Assembly: GCF_003116015.1 (NCBI RefSeq)
Contig: NZ_LGQZ01000030.1
Span: forward strand, 1-64,000
Source of the DNA: Azospirillum sp. TSO22-1
Lineage (GTDB): Bacteria; Pseudomonadota; Alphaproteobacteria; Azospirillales; Azospirillaceae
DNA length: 64,000 nt
Reading direction: 5' to 3'
The position numbers and the translations under genes are program-made. The notes beneath the pieces were generated by a model. The model saw only the letters and a list, made by a program, of their open reading frames with translations, did not search any database and had not been told where the DNA came from. This document shows positions 50,739-60,206 of the stretch, piece by piece; within the stretch, counting starts at the first letter, position 1, and each line of letters starts with the position of its first letter.

Positions 50739-50790
50739 CACCAGCAACATGGTTGCTTCCCAGGCTCCGCTTGGGCCCCTTCACCGGTCG

Positions 50791-50867
50791 CCCGCAAGTC
50801 GGGCGACCGCGCTCCGCCTATGATCGCCTTCGGCGCTCGTTGCCTGCGGCATCGGCTCCACGCCCCC
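50791..50867. repeat. Right copy of the dispersed repeat
   Basis: It matches 1-77 of the window with about three mismatches. It begins 52 bases after the stop of the IS110 remnant and runs toward a G/C-rich hairpin (about 50865-50886). The surrounding 157 bases to the kinase stop hold no gene. Confidence 0.8.
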
Positions 50868-50895
50868 CAGCGGAGCGTGGGGAGGGCGAAATTTC

Positions 50896-52803
50896 CTATC
50901 CCAGCAAATCCTCGAACCGCATCACCCGCTCCGCCGGCAGGTGCACGGTCACCGTGGTGCCTTCACCCGGCGCGCTGTCGATGCGCAGGCTGCCGCCGTG
51001 CAGTTCCACCAGCCGCTTGGTCAGCGGCAGGCCGAGACCCGTGCCCTCGTGGCGGCGGGCCATCGACTGGTCGACCTGGCTGAAGCGCTCCATCGCCTTC
51101 GGGATGTCCTCCGGCGCCATGCCGACGCCCTCGTCGCACACCACGAACTCGAACCCGCCACCGTCCGCCCGGCGCGCACTCACCGTCACCTGGCCGCCGG
51201 TGTCCGAGAACTTGACCGCGTTGGACAGCAGGTTGACCAGGATCTGCCGCAGCCGCAGCTCGTCCACCCGGAGCGGCGGCAGGTCGCGCTCCAGGTCCAG
51301 CGTCACCGCCACGCCGCGCTTGCCGGCCTGCATGGCGATCAGGTTGAGCGACTGGCCGAGCACGTCGGTGACGTCCACCGGCGCCTCGCCCAGTTGCAGG
51401 CTTCCCGCCTCGATCTTCGAGATGTCGAGGATGTCGTCGATGATCCCCAGCAGGTGCTCGCCCGACTGGCGGATCGACGTGGCGTATTCCGTATAGCGGT
51501 CCAGCGCGTCGGGGCCGAGCAGCCGCATCTCGATCACCTGAGAGAAGCCGATCACCGCGTTCAGCGGCGTGCGCAGCTCGTGGCTCATGGTAGCGAGGAA
51601 GGCCGACTTGGCGAGGTCGGCGGCCTCCGCCGCGTCGCGGGCGCGGATCAGCTCCGCCTCGATGCGCTTGCGCTCGGTGACGTCGCGGACGATGGCGGTG
51701 AACAGCCGGCGCCCCTGCACCTCCAGCGCGGCCACCGACAGCTCGATGGGGAACAGCGTGCCGTCGGCGCGGCGCGCCTGGATGTCGCCGATACAGCCGG
51801 CCGGCGGCTTGACCCGCAAATCAGGCCGGCGCAGGTAGGCCTTGTGCCGCTCCACCACGTCGCCTGGGATCAGCCGGTCGAGCCGGTGCCAGACGATCTC
51901 CGCCGCACCCAGGCCGAACATCGCCTCGGCGGCGGGGTTGAAGCTGTGGACGATGCCCTCCTCGTCCACGGTCAGGATGGCGTCGGCGGCCGCCTCGACC
52001 ACAGAGCGGTTGCGCGCCTCCGCCACCAGCAGCGCCTCGGCGGTGCGCACGTACTCGCTCATGTCGGTCAGCGAACCGATGCAGCCCTGCAGCCGGCCGT
52101 CGGCGTCGCGCACCGGCGTGGTCTGCAGGAACACCGCCGCCGTGGTGCCCTCCGCCCCCAACAGGCGCGCGTTGGTCATCAGCGGCAGGCCGGCGGCCAG
52201 ACTGCGCGCCCACTCCTCCTCCAGGCGCGGGCGGTCGTCGGGGTGGACGGCGGCGAACCAGCCCTCGGCCATGATGCGCTCGGCGTTCAGGCCGGTCAGC
52301 ACCGCCATGCGGTGGTTGACGAACAGCATCCGCCCGTGCGCGCCGACGCGGAACATGCCGACCGGCGCCGCCTCGGCCAGGGTGTGGTACAGCGCTTCGC
52401 TCTCGCGCCGCCGCCGCTCGGCCTCGACCCGTTCGGTGACGTCGCGGATGTTGCCGACCATCCCCTGCACCTCGGGGTCGTCCAGCAGGTTGCAGCCGGT
52501 GGCCTCGACGTGCCGCCAGCCGCCGCCCGAATCGCGCATGCGGAAGGTGCTGGTGCCGGCGCTACCCAGCGGCGACGCGGCGCGGAAGGCCAGCCGCTCG
52601 GCCAGCGCGGCGCGGTCGGCGGGGTGCGCGAAGTCGGTCAGCGGCCGGCCCACCATCTCCTCCGGCGCGTGGCCGAACACCTTGCGCACGTTGTCGCCGA
52701 CGAAGACGAAGCGCCCGTCGCGCGACAGAACCCCCATCACGTCGGTGGAGTTCGCCAGCAGGGCGTTGAAGTATCGCTGACTGAGCTGCACGCCAGGTCC
52801 CAT
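50896..52803 (-). CDS. Soluble multi-PAS sensor histidine kinase
   Basis: The 635-residue protein has three PAS domains (about 8-125, 135-250 and 262-380, each ending in a PAC-like IRDVTER, SLTDMSE or VRDVTERKRIE segment). The HisKA domain has His408 in FLATMSHELRTPLNAVIGF, and the HATPase has NLLSNAVKFSD, DEGVGMAPED and GTGLGLPL. There is no membrane helix. Neither ATG 52803 nor GTG 52839 has a good ribosome site; 52803 is chosen as closest to the first PAS domain. No response regulator is nearby. Confidence 0.9.
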   Translation of the reverse strand: MGPGVQLSQRYFNALLANSTDVMGVLSRDGRFVFVGDNVRKVFGHAPEEMVGRPLTDFAHPADRAALAERLAFRAASPLGSAGTSTFRMRDSGGGWRHVEATGCNLLDDPEVQGMVGNIRDVTERVEAERRRRESEALYHTLAEAAPVGMFRVGAHGRMLFVNHRMAVLTGLNAERIMAEGWFAAVHPDDRPRLEEEWARSLAAGLPLMTNARLLGAEGTTAAVFLQTTPVRDADGRLQGCIGSLTDMSEYVRTAEALLVAEARNRSVVEAAADAILTVDEEGIVHSFNPAAEAMFGLGAAEIVWHRLDRLIPGDVVERHKAYLRRPDLRVKPPAGCIGDIQARRADGTLFPIELSVAALEVQGRRLFTAIVRDVTERKRIEAELIRARDAAEAADLAKSAFLATMSHELRTPLNAVIGFSQVIEMRLLGPDALDRYTEYATSIRQSGEHLLGIIDDILDISKIEAGSLQLGEAPVDVTDVLGQSLNLIAMQAGKRGVAVTLDLERDLPPLRVDELRLRQILVNLLSNAVKFSDTGGQVTVSARRADGGGFEFVVCDEGVGMAPEDIPKAMERFSQVDQSMARRHEGTGLGLPLTKRLVELHGGSLRIDSAPGEGTTVTVHLPAERVMRFEDLLG

Positions 52804-52911
52804 CCGGGGGAGAACGCGGGCGGCAGGCCCGCCGCGCACGTATGGTCAATCCTCAGTATGGTTTAAACACTAATTATTACCCACCGATGAGCAAGCCGTA
52901 ACAGAGGTCAC

Positions 52912-53700
52912 TTATTCAAGCAAGGCGAGCGTATCGGTGGTGGCGTCCGGCGCCTCGACCATCACCATGTGGCCGATGTTCGGCAGCACGGTGGCCTTGC
53001 CGCCGCGCACCAGCGCCGCCAGCGCCTTGCCCGCCTTGGCCGGCGTCATGCGGTCGAGCGCGCCCAGCAGGAACAGCGCCGGGCACGCCACCCTGGCCGC
53101 CGCCTCGGCACCCTGGGCGTAGGCGTTGCAGGCGGCGAGGTCGATGCCCAGCACGCCCGGCGCCTGCCGCCCCATCAGCCGCCGGCCGGCCGGCAGCAGC
53201 GCCAGCCCCGGCGCCGGGTTGCCGCCGACGTGGCCGCGCGGCCCGAAGCCCCAGCCGGTGACCAGGTCGATGGCGAGCGGGTCGTTGTCGGCCGCCGCCT
53301 TCAGCAGGTCGGGGTGCACCGGCATGCGCTCGGCGATGCCCAGCAGCGCCAGCCCGGACACCCGCTCCGGGTGCCGCGCCGCGGCGTCCAGCGCCACCAG
53401 CGCGCCCATGGAGTGCCCGACCAGCAGCGCCTTCGCCGCCCCCGCGGCGTCCAGCAGCGCCGTCACCCAGTCGGCCATGTCCGCGATGGTGCCGAGCGGC
53501 GCGCCGCCGGAGCGGCCGTGCCCGGGCAGGTCGACCGCCAGCACCGACCGGCCGTGGTGGGCGAGGTAGCGGCTTTGCAGGCTCCACACCGTGTGGTCCA
53601 TGCCGGCGCCGTGGATCAGCACCACCGCCGGCAGGTCCGGGTCGAAGGGGCGACCGCCGGTGTGGGCGAAGACGGTGGCGCCGTTGACGGTCAGTTCCAT
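52912..53700 (-). CDS. Alpha/beta hydrolase
   Basis: The 262-residue alpha/beta hydrolase has the oxyanion segment VVLIHGAGMDHTVW, the nucleophile elbow GHSMGALVAL (Ser at about 96), catalytic Asp in LFLLGALDRMTP and catalytic His in NIGHMVMVEAPD. The substrate is unknown. It starts 6 bases after the stop of metY, so the two are co-transcribed. It is shorter than, and lacks the domain layout of, MetX homoserine acetyltransferase. Confidence 0.9.
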   Translation of the reverse strand: MELTVNGATVFAHTGGRPFDPDLPAVVLIHGAGMDHTVWSLQSRYLAHHGRSVLAVDLPGHGRSGGAPLGTIADMADWVTALLDAAGAAKALLVGHSMGALVALDAAARHPERVSGLALLGIAERMPVHPDLLKAAADNDPLAIDLVTGWGFGPRGHVGGNPAPGLALLPAGRRLMGRQAPGVLGIDLAACNAYAQGAEAAARVACPALFLLGALDRMTPAKAGKALAALVRGGKATVLPNIGHMVMVEAPDATTDTLALLE

Positions 53701-53706
53701 GAGCCC

Positions 53707-55017
53707 TTACCCCTTCACGGCGGCGCGCAGCGCCTGGCGCAGGTCGTCGATCAGGTCGTCGCAGTCCTCCAGCCCGATGGACAGGCGGATCATCTCCTCG
53801 CCGACGCCCGCGGCCTTCAGCGCCTCGGCGTCGAGCTGGGCGTGCGTGGTGCTGGCCGGGTGGATGACCAGCGACTTGGCGTCGCCGACGTTGGCGAGGT
53901 GCGAGAAGATCTTCAGCGCCTCGATGAAGCGCTTGCCGGCGGCGCGCCCGCCCTTGATGCCGAACGACACGATGGACCCCGCGCCCTTGGGCAGCAGCGT
54001 CGACACCAGCGCGTGGTCGGGGTGGTCGGCCAGCTCCGGATAGCTGATCCAGTCCACCGCGCCCTTCTCGTTGTACAGCTCCGACTCCAGGAAGCCGACG
54101 ACGCGGCGGGTGTTGTGGATGTGCCCCTTCATGCGCAGCGGCAGCGTCTCGACGCCCTGCAGGATGTGGAAGGCGTTGGTCGGGCTCATGCAGGCGCCGA
54201 AGTCGCGCAGCCCCTCGGCGCGGGCGCGCATGACGAAGGCGGAGGGCCCGAACTCCTCGACGAAGTCGATGCCGTGGTAGCCGGCGTAGGGCTCGGTCAT
54301 GGTCGGGAACTTGCCCGACGCTTCCCAGTCAAAGGTGCCGCCGTCCACCAGCACGCCGCCGATGGCCACGCCGTGCCCGCCCATCCACTTGGTGGCCGAG
54401 TGCATGACGAGGTCCGCCCCGTGCTCCAGCGGCCGGCACAGGTAGGGCGTGCAGAAGGTCGAGTCGATCAACAGCGGCACGCCGGCCGCGTGGGCGATCC
54501 GCGCCACCTCGGGCAGGTTCAGCACCTCCAGCCCCGGATTGCCCAGCACTTCGCCGAACAGCAGCCGCGTCTCCGGCCGGATGGCGGCGCGCCACGCGTC
54601 GAGGTCGCGCGGGTTGACGAAGGTGGTCTCGATGCCGAAGCGCGGCAGCGTGTAGGCCAGCAGGTTGCGGCTGCCGCCGTAGATCGAGGCGGACGCGACG
54701 ATGTGCCCGCCCTGCCCCATCAGCGTGGTGATCGCCAGGGTCAGCGCCGCCTGCCCGCTGGCGGTGCACACCGCGCCGACACCGCCCTCCAGCGCCGCGA
54801 TGCGCTCCTCCAGCACCGCCACCGTGGGGTTGGAGATGCGCGAGTAGATGTGCCCCGGCCGCTCCAGGTTGAACAGGGCGGCGGCGTGGTCGGTGTCGCG
54901 GAAGACGTAGGAGGTGGTCTGGTAGATCGGCACGGCGCGCGCCCCGGTCGCCGGATCGGGCTGCTGCCCCGCGTGCAGGCTGAGCGTGTCGAACTTCAGG
55001 AACTTCGCCTCGGCCAT
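53707..55017 (-). CDS. metY: O-acetylhomoserine aminocarboxypropyltransferase (sulfhydrylase)
   Basis: The 436-residue PLP enzyme belongs to the Cys/Met metabolism family. It has [29 protein letters not shown] at the N terminus, the [22 protein letters not shown] substrate region, and the PLP Lys in [11 protein letters not shown] at about 212. The long form with an insert ([21 protein letters not shown]) is typical of MetY. It makes homocysteine from O-acetylhomoserine and sulfide for methionine synthesis. No S-box or other riboswitch is evident in the short upstream region. Confidence 0.93.
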   Translation of the reverse strand: MAEAKFLKFDTLSLHAGQQPDPATGARAVPIYQTTSYVFRDTDHAAALFNLERPGHIYSRISNPTVAVLEERIAALEGGVGAVCTASGQAALTLAITTLMGQGGHIVASASIYGGSRNLLAYTLPRFGIETTFVNPRDLDAWRAAIRPETRLLFGEVLGNPGLEVLNLPEVARIAHAAGVPLLIDSTFCTPYLCRPLEHGADLVMHSATKWMGGHGVAIGGVLVDGGTFDWEASGKFPTMTEPYAGYHGIDFVEEFGPSAFVMRARAEGLRDFGACMSPTNAFHILQGVETLPLRMKGHIHNTRRVVGFLESELYNEKGAVDWISYPELADHPDHALVSTLLPKGAGSIVSFGIKGGRAAGKRFIEALKIFSHLANVGDAKSLVIHPASTTHAQLDAEALKAAGVGEEMIRLSIGLEDCDDLIDDLRQALRAAVKG

Positions 55018-55093
55018 CGCCCGGCCTCCACCTTGTTGTGGGCGGGGAGCGTAGGTGGGGTGCGGAGGGGCGTCAAGTAACCTGCCCTCCCAC

Positions 55094-57061
55094 TTACGCC
55101 GCCGAGCGGATCGCGCTCAGCGCCTCGTCGACCGAGCGGCGCAGCGCCTCGGCCTGTTCGGACAGTCGCTTGCCGGAGGCCAGCACGTCGTCCGCCGCCG
55201 CCCCGGTCTCCTGCACCGCCATCGACACGGTGGCGATGTTCTGCGAGACGTCGCGCGTGCCGTCCGCCGCCTGGCCGACGTTGCGGGCGATCTCCTGCGT
55301 CGCCGCCCCCTGCTCCTCGATGGCCGAGGCGATGGCGGTGGTGACGTCGTTCATGGTGCCGATGGTGCGGCCGATGCCGGAGATCGCCGCCACCGCCTGC
55401 TGCGTCGCCGCCTGCACCGCGTCGATCTGCTGGGTGATGTCGTCGGTCGCCTGCGCCGTCTGGTTGGCGAGGTTCTTCACTTCGCCGGCCACCACGGCGA
55501 AGCCGCGTCCGGCCTCGCCGGCCCGCGCCGCCTCGATGGTGGCGTTGAGCGCCAGCAGGTTGGTCTGGCTGGCGATGGAGTTGATGAGCCCGACGATCTC
55601 GCCGATCTTCTGCACCGCGCGCACCAGCGCCTGGATGCGCTCGTTCGCCCCGTCGGCCTCGGCCACCGCGGCGCCGGCGATGGCGGCGGACTGCGTCACC
55701 TGCCGGCCGATCTCGCCGATCGAGGACGACAGCTCGGTGGTTGCCGCCGACACCGTCTGCACGTTGCCCGACGCCTGCTCGGCCGCCGCGGCGACGGCGC
55801 CGGCGCCGTCGGTGGCGCGCTCGACCATGCGGGCCATCGACTCGGCGGTGGCCAGCATCTCGGTGGAGGCCGACGCCACCGCGCCGACCACGTGGCCGAC
55901 GCTGTCCTGCAGCTGGTCGGCGATGCGGCGGACGGTGGCCGCGCGCTCCGCCTCGGCCTTGTGCTGGAGGGCCTCCTGCTCGTCGTGCAGGCTGCGGTTC
56001 TCCAGCGCCTGCGTCTTGAACACGGCGACGGCGCGGGCCATCTCGCCCACCTCGTCGCGCCGCTCAGTGGCCGGCACCGCGACGCCGAGCTGGCCGCCGG
56101 CCAGCGCGTGCATCACCCGCGTCACGATCAGCAGCGGCCCGCTGATCGAGCGCGCCATCAGCCACGCCAGCCCCAGCCCGGCCAGCAGCACGCCGGCGGC
56201 AATGGCCAGCGCGGTGGTGCGCGCCTGCGCGTAGCCGGCGGCGAACTCGCTGGCGTCCATGACGATCTCGACCACCGCGGCCGGCGTGCCGGAATAGTCG
56301 GGCACCGCCGCCACCAGCGCGGTCTGCGGCACGCCCTGCCTCTCCGCCCGGCGCAGCACCGGCGCGCCGGCCAGCGCCGCCCGGCGCGCCGCGTCGTCGG
56401 CGACCAGCTGCCCGTCCGTGGTGGCCAGCCGCTTGAAGCCCGTGCCGTCCTCGATGAACACCGCGGCGTCGACACCGAAGCGCGCCTTGAACTCGTCCAC
56501 GAAGGCCTTGGAGAACTCCATGCCGAACTCGACCGTGCCGAGGTGCGCGCCGCCCCGCGCCACCGGCACCACCGCGCGCACGCCGAGCCCCGCCACGCCC
56601 TTCTCCAGCCCGACCACCGCCTTCCTCGCGGCGTTCGATTCGACCACCGTGCGGCGGAACGAGGACAGGTCGTCGCCGGACTTGGCCGGCATGTGCAGGC
56701 GCAGGAACGAGGTGGCCGGCGGCTTGTGGAACTGGAACTGCTCCACCCCGTAGCCGGTCTTCACCGCCTTGAACGGCTCGGCGAACTGCGCGGCCAGCGC
56801 GTCGCGCTCGCCCGCGGCGAAGCGCGCCTGCACCTCCGGCATCGCCGCGACGAAGGCCGACAGCACGGCGCCGGCGTTGGCCCGCATCGCCGTCACCGCC
56901 TTGAAGGCGTCGAGGTAGCCCTTGAGCTCGCGCTCCTCCGCGCGTTCGGTCGCGCGCGACAGGCTGCCGAGCATCACCGGCACCAGGGTGCCCACCGCCA
57001 GCGTCAGCAGCGTGGCGAAGGCGAGCGCCACCCGGATCTTGATGGAAAGCGAGCCGAACAT
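55094..57061 (-). CDS. Methyl-accepting chemotaxis protein
   Basis: The 655-residue receptor has a membrane helix (about 10-31), a large periplasmic Cache-like domain (about 40-275; LHMPAKSGDDLSSFRRTVVE, VPVARGGAHLGTVEFGMEFS), a second helix (284-304) and HAMP (305-358). The cytoplasmic signalling domain has the conserved tip GLINSIASQTNLLALNATIEAARAGEAGRGFAVVA at about 500-535. It passes ligand signals to CheA/CheW. No CheW-tethering C-terminal pentapeptide is seen. The ATG has a GGAGGGG site. An AT-rich inverted repeat (57138-57154) lies in the promoter region. Confidence 0.94.
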   Translation of the reverse strand: MFGSLSIKIRVALAFATLLTLAVGTLVPVMLGSLSRATERAEERELKGYLDAFKAVTAMRANAGAVLSAFVAAMPEVQARFAAGERDALAAQFAEPFKAVKTGYGVEQFQFHKPPATSFLRLHMPAKSGDDLSSFRRTVVESNAARKAVVGLEKGVAGLGVRAVVPVARGGAHLGTVEFGMEFSKAFVDEFKARFGVDAAVFIEDGTGFKRLATTDGQLVADDAARRAALAGAPVLRRAERQGVPQTALVAAVPDYSGTPAAVVEIVMDASEFAAGYAQARTTALAIAAGVLLAGLGLAWLMARSISGPLLIVTRVMHALAGGQLGVAVPATERRDEVGEMARAVAVFKTQALENRSLHDEQEALQHKAEAERAATVRRIADQLQDSVGHVVGAVASASTEMLATAESMARMVERATDGAGAVAAAAEQASGNVQTVSAATTELSSSIGEIGRQVTQSAAIAGAAVAEADGANERIQALVRAVQKIGEIVGLINSIASQTNLLALNATIEAARAGEAGRGFAVVAGEVKNLANQTAQATDDITQQIDAVQAATQQAVAAISGIGRTIGTMNDVTTAIASAIEEQGAATQEIARNVGQAADGTRDVSQNIATVSMAVQETGAAADDVLASGKRLSEQAEALRRSVDEALSAIRSAA

Positions 57062-57137
57062 GGGATCCCCTCCCGCACGGCGGCGCCGCGCCCGACAACA
57101 ACAAGAAGAAGAAACAGTTACACCTTCAAAATTGCTA

Positions 57138-57154
57138 ATCTCTAATTAAGAGAT
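57138..57154. promoter_or_regulatory. AT-rich inverted repeat upstream of the chemoreceptor
   Basis: ATCTCT and AGAGAT flank AATTA, 77-93 bases upstream of the receptor start. It is the only AT-rich stretch in the 215-base gap. Confidence 0.35.
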
Positions 57155-57276
57155 AATGAATGTACTGGCGCGCGCGAGCAATTGCACCCTCGAATCGTGC
57201 GCCTTCGGGCCGACTGCGGGGACTGTCGAATTGGAATGGCTGGGACGGAGGCGACGCCTGCGGCGGAAGGTCGCCG

Positions 57277-58425
57277 TCAGGGCGACGCCACCGGCTCCAC
57301 GCCCAGCACCGTCTCCTCGGCCAGCCAGTCGACGACCCTGTGGAGCGCTTCCCAGCCGGTGGCGCCGGCCTCCAGGGCGTCGTTGTAGATGGCGACTTGG
57401 CGGTGCGCGCTGGTGCCGCGGCGGACGATGTCGCGGGCGTTCTCCAGCTCCGCCTGGCAGCCGAAATGCTCGGCGTCCTCGCGGACCAGCTCCAGCAGCT
57501 CCTCGAGCAGGTCGGGGTAGGCGACGATCTCGCCTCGGCCGAAATCGACCAGCCCGTCGTCGAGGCCGTAGCGCTGGGCGCGCCAGCGGTTCTCCTCGAT
57601 GAACAGGTTCTTGTAGGGGCGCCACGCCACGTTGCGCAGCTTCAGCCGCCACAGCATGCGCAGCAGGCACTGGTACAGCGCCGCGACGGTGATGGCGTCG
57701 TCGAGGCGGGTGCAGATGTCGGTGATGCGCATCTCCAGCGTCGGGAAGCGCGTCGACGGGCGGATGTCCCACCACAGCTTGCTGGCGTCCTCGATCACCC
57801 CGGTCTTCACCAGCACGTTCACGTGGTGCAGGTATTCGCCGTAGCTGTCGAAGGCGTCGGGCATGCCGGTGCGCGGCAGCTCGTGCCACACCGACAGGCG
57901 GTAGCTCTTGCGCTCCATCACCCGCCCCCGCCAGAACGGCGAGGAGGTGCTGAGCGCCAGCAGGTGCGGCAGGAAATAGCGGACCTGGTTCATCAGGTCG
58001 ATGCGCAGGTCGTCGTCCTCGACGCCGGCGTGCACGTGCATGCCGCAGATCATCAGCCGCCGCGCCGGCGCGCCGAGGTCGCGCGCCAGCATGTTGTAGC
58101 GGTCGCGGTTGGTGTGCTTCTGCGGCTCCCACGCCGCGAAGGGGTGCGTCGAGGCGGCGATCGGCGCGAGGCCGTAGGCGTCCGCCACCCCGGCCACCGT
58201 GCCGCGCAGCCGCGCCAGCTCGGTCCGCGCCTCCTGGACGTTGCGGCAGACCGGCGTGCCGACCTCGATCTGGCAGCGCAGGAACTCCGGGTGGATCTGA
58301 CCGGGCGCCCGGTCCTGGCAGGCGGCCAGCATCTCCTCGGGCGGCGAGGGGACGATGTCGCGGGACGCGCGGTCGACCAGCAGGTATTCCTCTTCGAGAC
58401 CCAGGGTGAAGGCGGGTTCCTGCAT
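57277..58425 (-). CDS. Carboxylate-amine ligase, YbdK/GCS2 type
   Basis: The 382-residue protein is a GCS2-type ATP-dependent ligase: FTLGLEEEYLLVD at the N terminus, ICGMHVHAGVED at about 125-137, the strand TLEMRITDICTRLDDA at about 230, and FIEENRWRAQRYGL at about 275. E. coli YbdK has weak gamma-glutamyl-cysteine ligase activity; natural substrates are unclear. It starts 3 bases after the stop of an N-formylglutamate amidohydrolase-like gene, a pairing seen in other proteobacteria. Confidence 0.92.
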   Translation of the reverse strand: MQEPAFTLGLEEEYLLVDRASRDIVPSPPEEMLAACQDRAPGQIHPEFLRCQIEVGTPVCRNVQEARTELARLRGTVAGVADAYGLAPIAASTHPFAAWEPQKHTNRDRYNMLARDLGAPARRLMICGMHVHAGVEDDDLRIDLMNQVRYFLPHLLALSTSSPFWRGRVMERKSYRLSVWHELPRTGMPDAFDSYGEYLHHVNVLVKTGVIEDASKLWWDIRPSTRFPTLEMRITDICTRLDDAITVAALYQCLLRMLWRLKLRNVAWRPYKNLFIEENRWRAQRYGLDDGLVDFGRGEIVAYPDLLEELLELVREDAEHFGCQAELENARDIVRRGTSAHRQVAIYNDALEAGATGWEALHRVVDWLAEETVLGVEPVASP

Positions 58426-58428
58426 GCG

Positions 58429-59316
58429 TCAATCGTCCCGTCGCGGATGGTGTTCGATGCGGTAGAGGCCGGGGTTGGCGAGGATCGGCGCCAGCGCGTC
58501 GCCCAGCACCTCCGCCCATTCCGCCACGCCGGCGCTGTCGGTGATCAGGTCCTGGCGCACCTCGATCAGCACGTTGGGCAGGCCGGCGGGGGTGGCGTGC
58601 TGCTCGACCGTGCCGCCCAGCGTGTTGCGGCCGGAATAGGGCTCGTTGTCGCCCACCACCCAGCGCCCCTGCGCGCGCAGCCGTTCTATCAGCGGCAGGG
58701 GAATGCGCGGGTCGCGGTCCCACAGCACGCCGACGTGCCACGGCCGCTCGAACCCGCGCATCACCGGCGTGAAGGAGTGGATGGAGACCATCGCCGGCAC
58801 CACCCAGCCGCGCTCGTCCTTATCGTGCATGGACGCGACCATGGTGGCGACGGTGTCGTGGTAGGGCCGGAACAGCGCGTCCACCCGCTGCCGGATCTGC
58901 TCCGGCCGCAGGCCGCGGTTGCCGGGCACCACCACGTCGTCGCTGATCGCCGGGACCAGCGTCGGGTCCGAAAGATCGCGGTTCGGGTCGATGACGAGAC
59001 GCGAGTAGCCGGAGAGCACCGCCGGCGCGTCGAAGCGCGCGGAGAGCAACTGCGTCAGCTCGGCGACGCCGATGTCCCAGGCGATGTGGCGGACCAGTTG
59101 CTCCGGCGGCAGGCCGAGCGTACCGAGCGCCTTCGGGACGGCGCACGACGCGTGGTCGCAGACCAGCAGGAAGGGCGCCGTGCCGTCGCCGTTGAGGACG
59201 CGCACCGCCGGCGGGTCGCCGTCGCCCAGCAGCGGCGGCAGGCTGTGCCCGGACGGCGCGGCGTCGGCCGGGGCGTCGTCGCTGGCGGGCTCGCAGGGGG
59301 AGGAACGCAGGGTCAT
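58429..59316 (-). CDS. N-formylglutamate amidohydrolase family protein
   Basis: The 295-residue protein has the FGase fold: FLLVCDHASCAVPKALGTLGL at about 50-70, HIAWDIGVAELTQLLS near 77, SRLVIDPNRDL near 104 and a C-terminal NVLIEVRQDLI. Characterised members hydrolyse N-formylglutamate; many are of uncertain substrate. Paired with the YbdK-type ligase in a two-gene operon, it may handle a glutamyl or amide compound made or used by that ligase (inference). Confidence 0.9.
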   Translation of the reverse strand: MTLRSSPCEPASDDAPADAAPSGHSLPPLLGDGDPPAVRVLNGDGTAPFLLVCDHASCAVPKALGTLGLPPEQLVRHIAWDIGVAELTQLLSARFDAPAVLSGYSRLVIDPNRDLSDPTLVPAISDDVVVPGNRGLRPEQIRQRVDALFRPYHDTVATMVASMHDKDERGWVVPAMVSIHSFTPVMRGFERPWHVGVLWDRDPRIPLPLIERLRAQGRWVVGDNEPYSGRNTLGGTVEQHATPAGLPNVLIEVRQDLITDSAGVAEWAEVLGDALAPILANPGLYRIEHHPRRDD

Positions 59317-59425
59317 GGCACCAACTGTATCGCGGACGAACGAAAGGGCAAGCCGAAGCCGGCTTGCCGGAGAACCGGCGGGCCGCCAGCTTTATTCCGT
59401 CCTGTCACTCCGGGAAGCCCGCGCC

Positions 59426-59833
59426 ATGCGAACGCGGCCGGCCGCCCTGCTGTTGCTGCTCGCCGGTTGCGCCCCGGTGATGGAAACCGCCCTGCACTTC
59501 GCCCCGCCCGCCGGCGAGGAGGGCCGGCAGTGCGTCGCCCGCTGCCAGGCGGACCGCGCCCCCTGCGTGCAGTCCTGCGACCGCCGCGAGCGGCTGTGCC
59601 GGAGCGATGCCGAATCGCGGGCGATGCGCGACTACAACCTGGAAGCCGACCGCTACAACGACGCCCGCCGCAGCGGGTCGAGCCGGACCTATTTCGATTA
59701 CGCGGACCGGTACCGGAGGCTGTGCTCTTTCCAGGGGTGCCGTGACACCTGCGTGGCGACGTACCGCGGCTGCTTCGAGGCGTGCGGCGGGACGGTGACG
59801 GAGACGCAGGTGTGCGTGGCGAATTGCGGGTGA
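59426..59833 (+). CDS. Cys-rich lipoprotein of unknown function
   Basis: The 135-residue protein has a lipoprotein signal (RPAALLLLLAGC, Cys at 15) and 12 further Cys, mostly in C-x3-C pairs (QCVARC, PCVQSC, CSFQGCRDTC, GCFEAC, VCVANC). Even numbers of paired Cys in an exported protein suggest disulfides or metal binding. I do not recognise a family. It ends 16 bases before the convergent DUF488 gene. Confidence 0.75.
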   Translation: MRTRPAALLLLLAGCAPVMETALHFAPPAGEEGRQCVARCQADRAPCVQSCDRRERLCRSDAESRAMRDYNLEADRYNDARRSGSSRTYFDYADRYRRLCSFQGCRDTCVATYRGCFEACGGTVTETQVCVANCG

Positions 59834-59849
59834 GGGGCCGCACCCGCCA

Positions 59850-60206
59850 TCAGCCCGCCTCCACCCACATCTTCAACGCCACCGCGTTGTTCCGCGCCTC
59901 GTCGCGCGCCGCGTACAGCAGCGTCACCGGCCCGTCGCGCAGCCGCTCGTGCAGGTCCGCCACCGCCGCCTGCGCCGCATCGCCCTGCAGTTCCACCGCG
60001 TAGGCCGCGCGGAACTCCTCCCAATCCTCCGGATGGCCGTGGAACCGCTTGCGCAGCGCATCGCTGGGCGCGATGTCCTTGAGCCACAGGTCGATGCCCG
60101 CCTTGTCCTTGGAGATCCCGCGCGGCCACAGCCGGTCCACAAGAATACGCACGCCGTCGCCCGCCCCGGGCGCGTCGTACACGCGCTTGATCGCCAACAC
60201 GCTCAT
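59850..60206 (-). CDS. DUF488 family protein
   Basis: The 118-residue protein has the DUF488 hallmarks: IKRVYDAPGAGDGVRILVDRLWPRGISKD at the N terminus, HPEDWEEFRAAYAVEL in the middle and GPVTLLYAARDEARNNAVAL near the end. Function is unknown. ATG 60206 overlaps the TGA of the upstream GNAT gene (ATGA), so they are translationally coupled. Confidence 0.92.
   Translation of the reverse strand: MSVLAIKRVYDAPGAGDGVRILVDRLWPRGISKDKAGIDLWLKDIAPSDALRKRFHGHPEDWEEFRAAYAVELQGDAAQAAVADLHERLRDGPVTLLYAARDEARNNAVALKMWVEAG

Noticed and set aside
52912..53700. Homoserine O-acetyltransferase (MetX) next to metY
   Set aside because: The protein is about 100 residues too short and lacks the MetX-specific lid region; only the general alpha/beta hydrolase motifs are seen.
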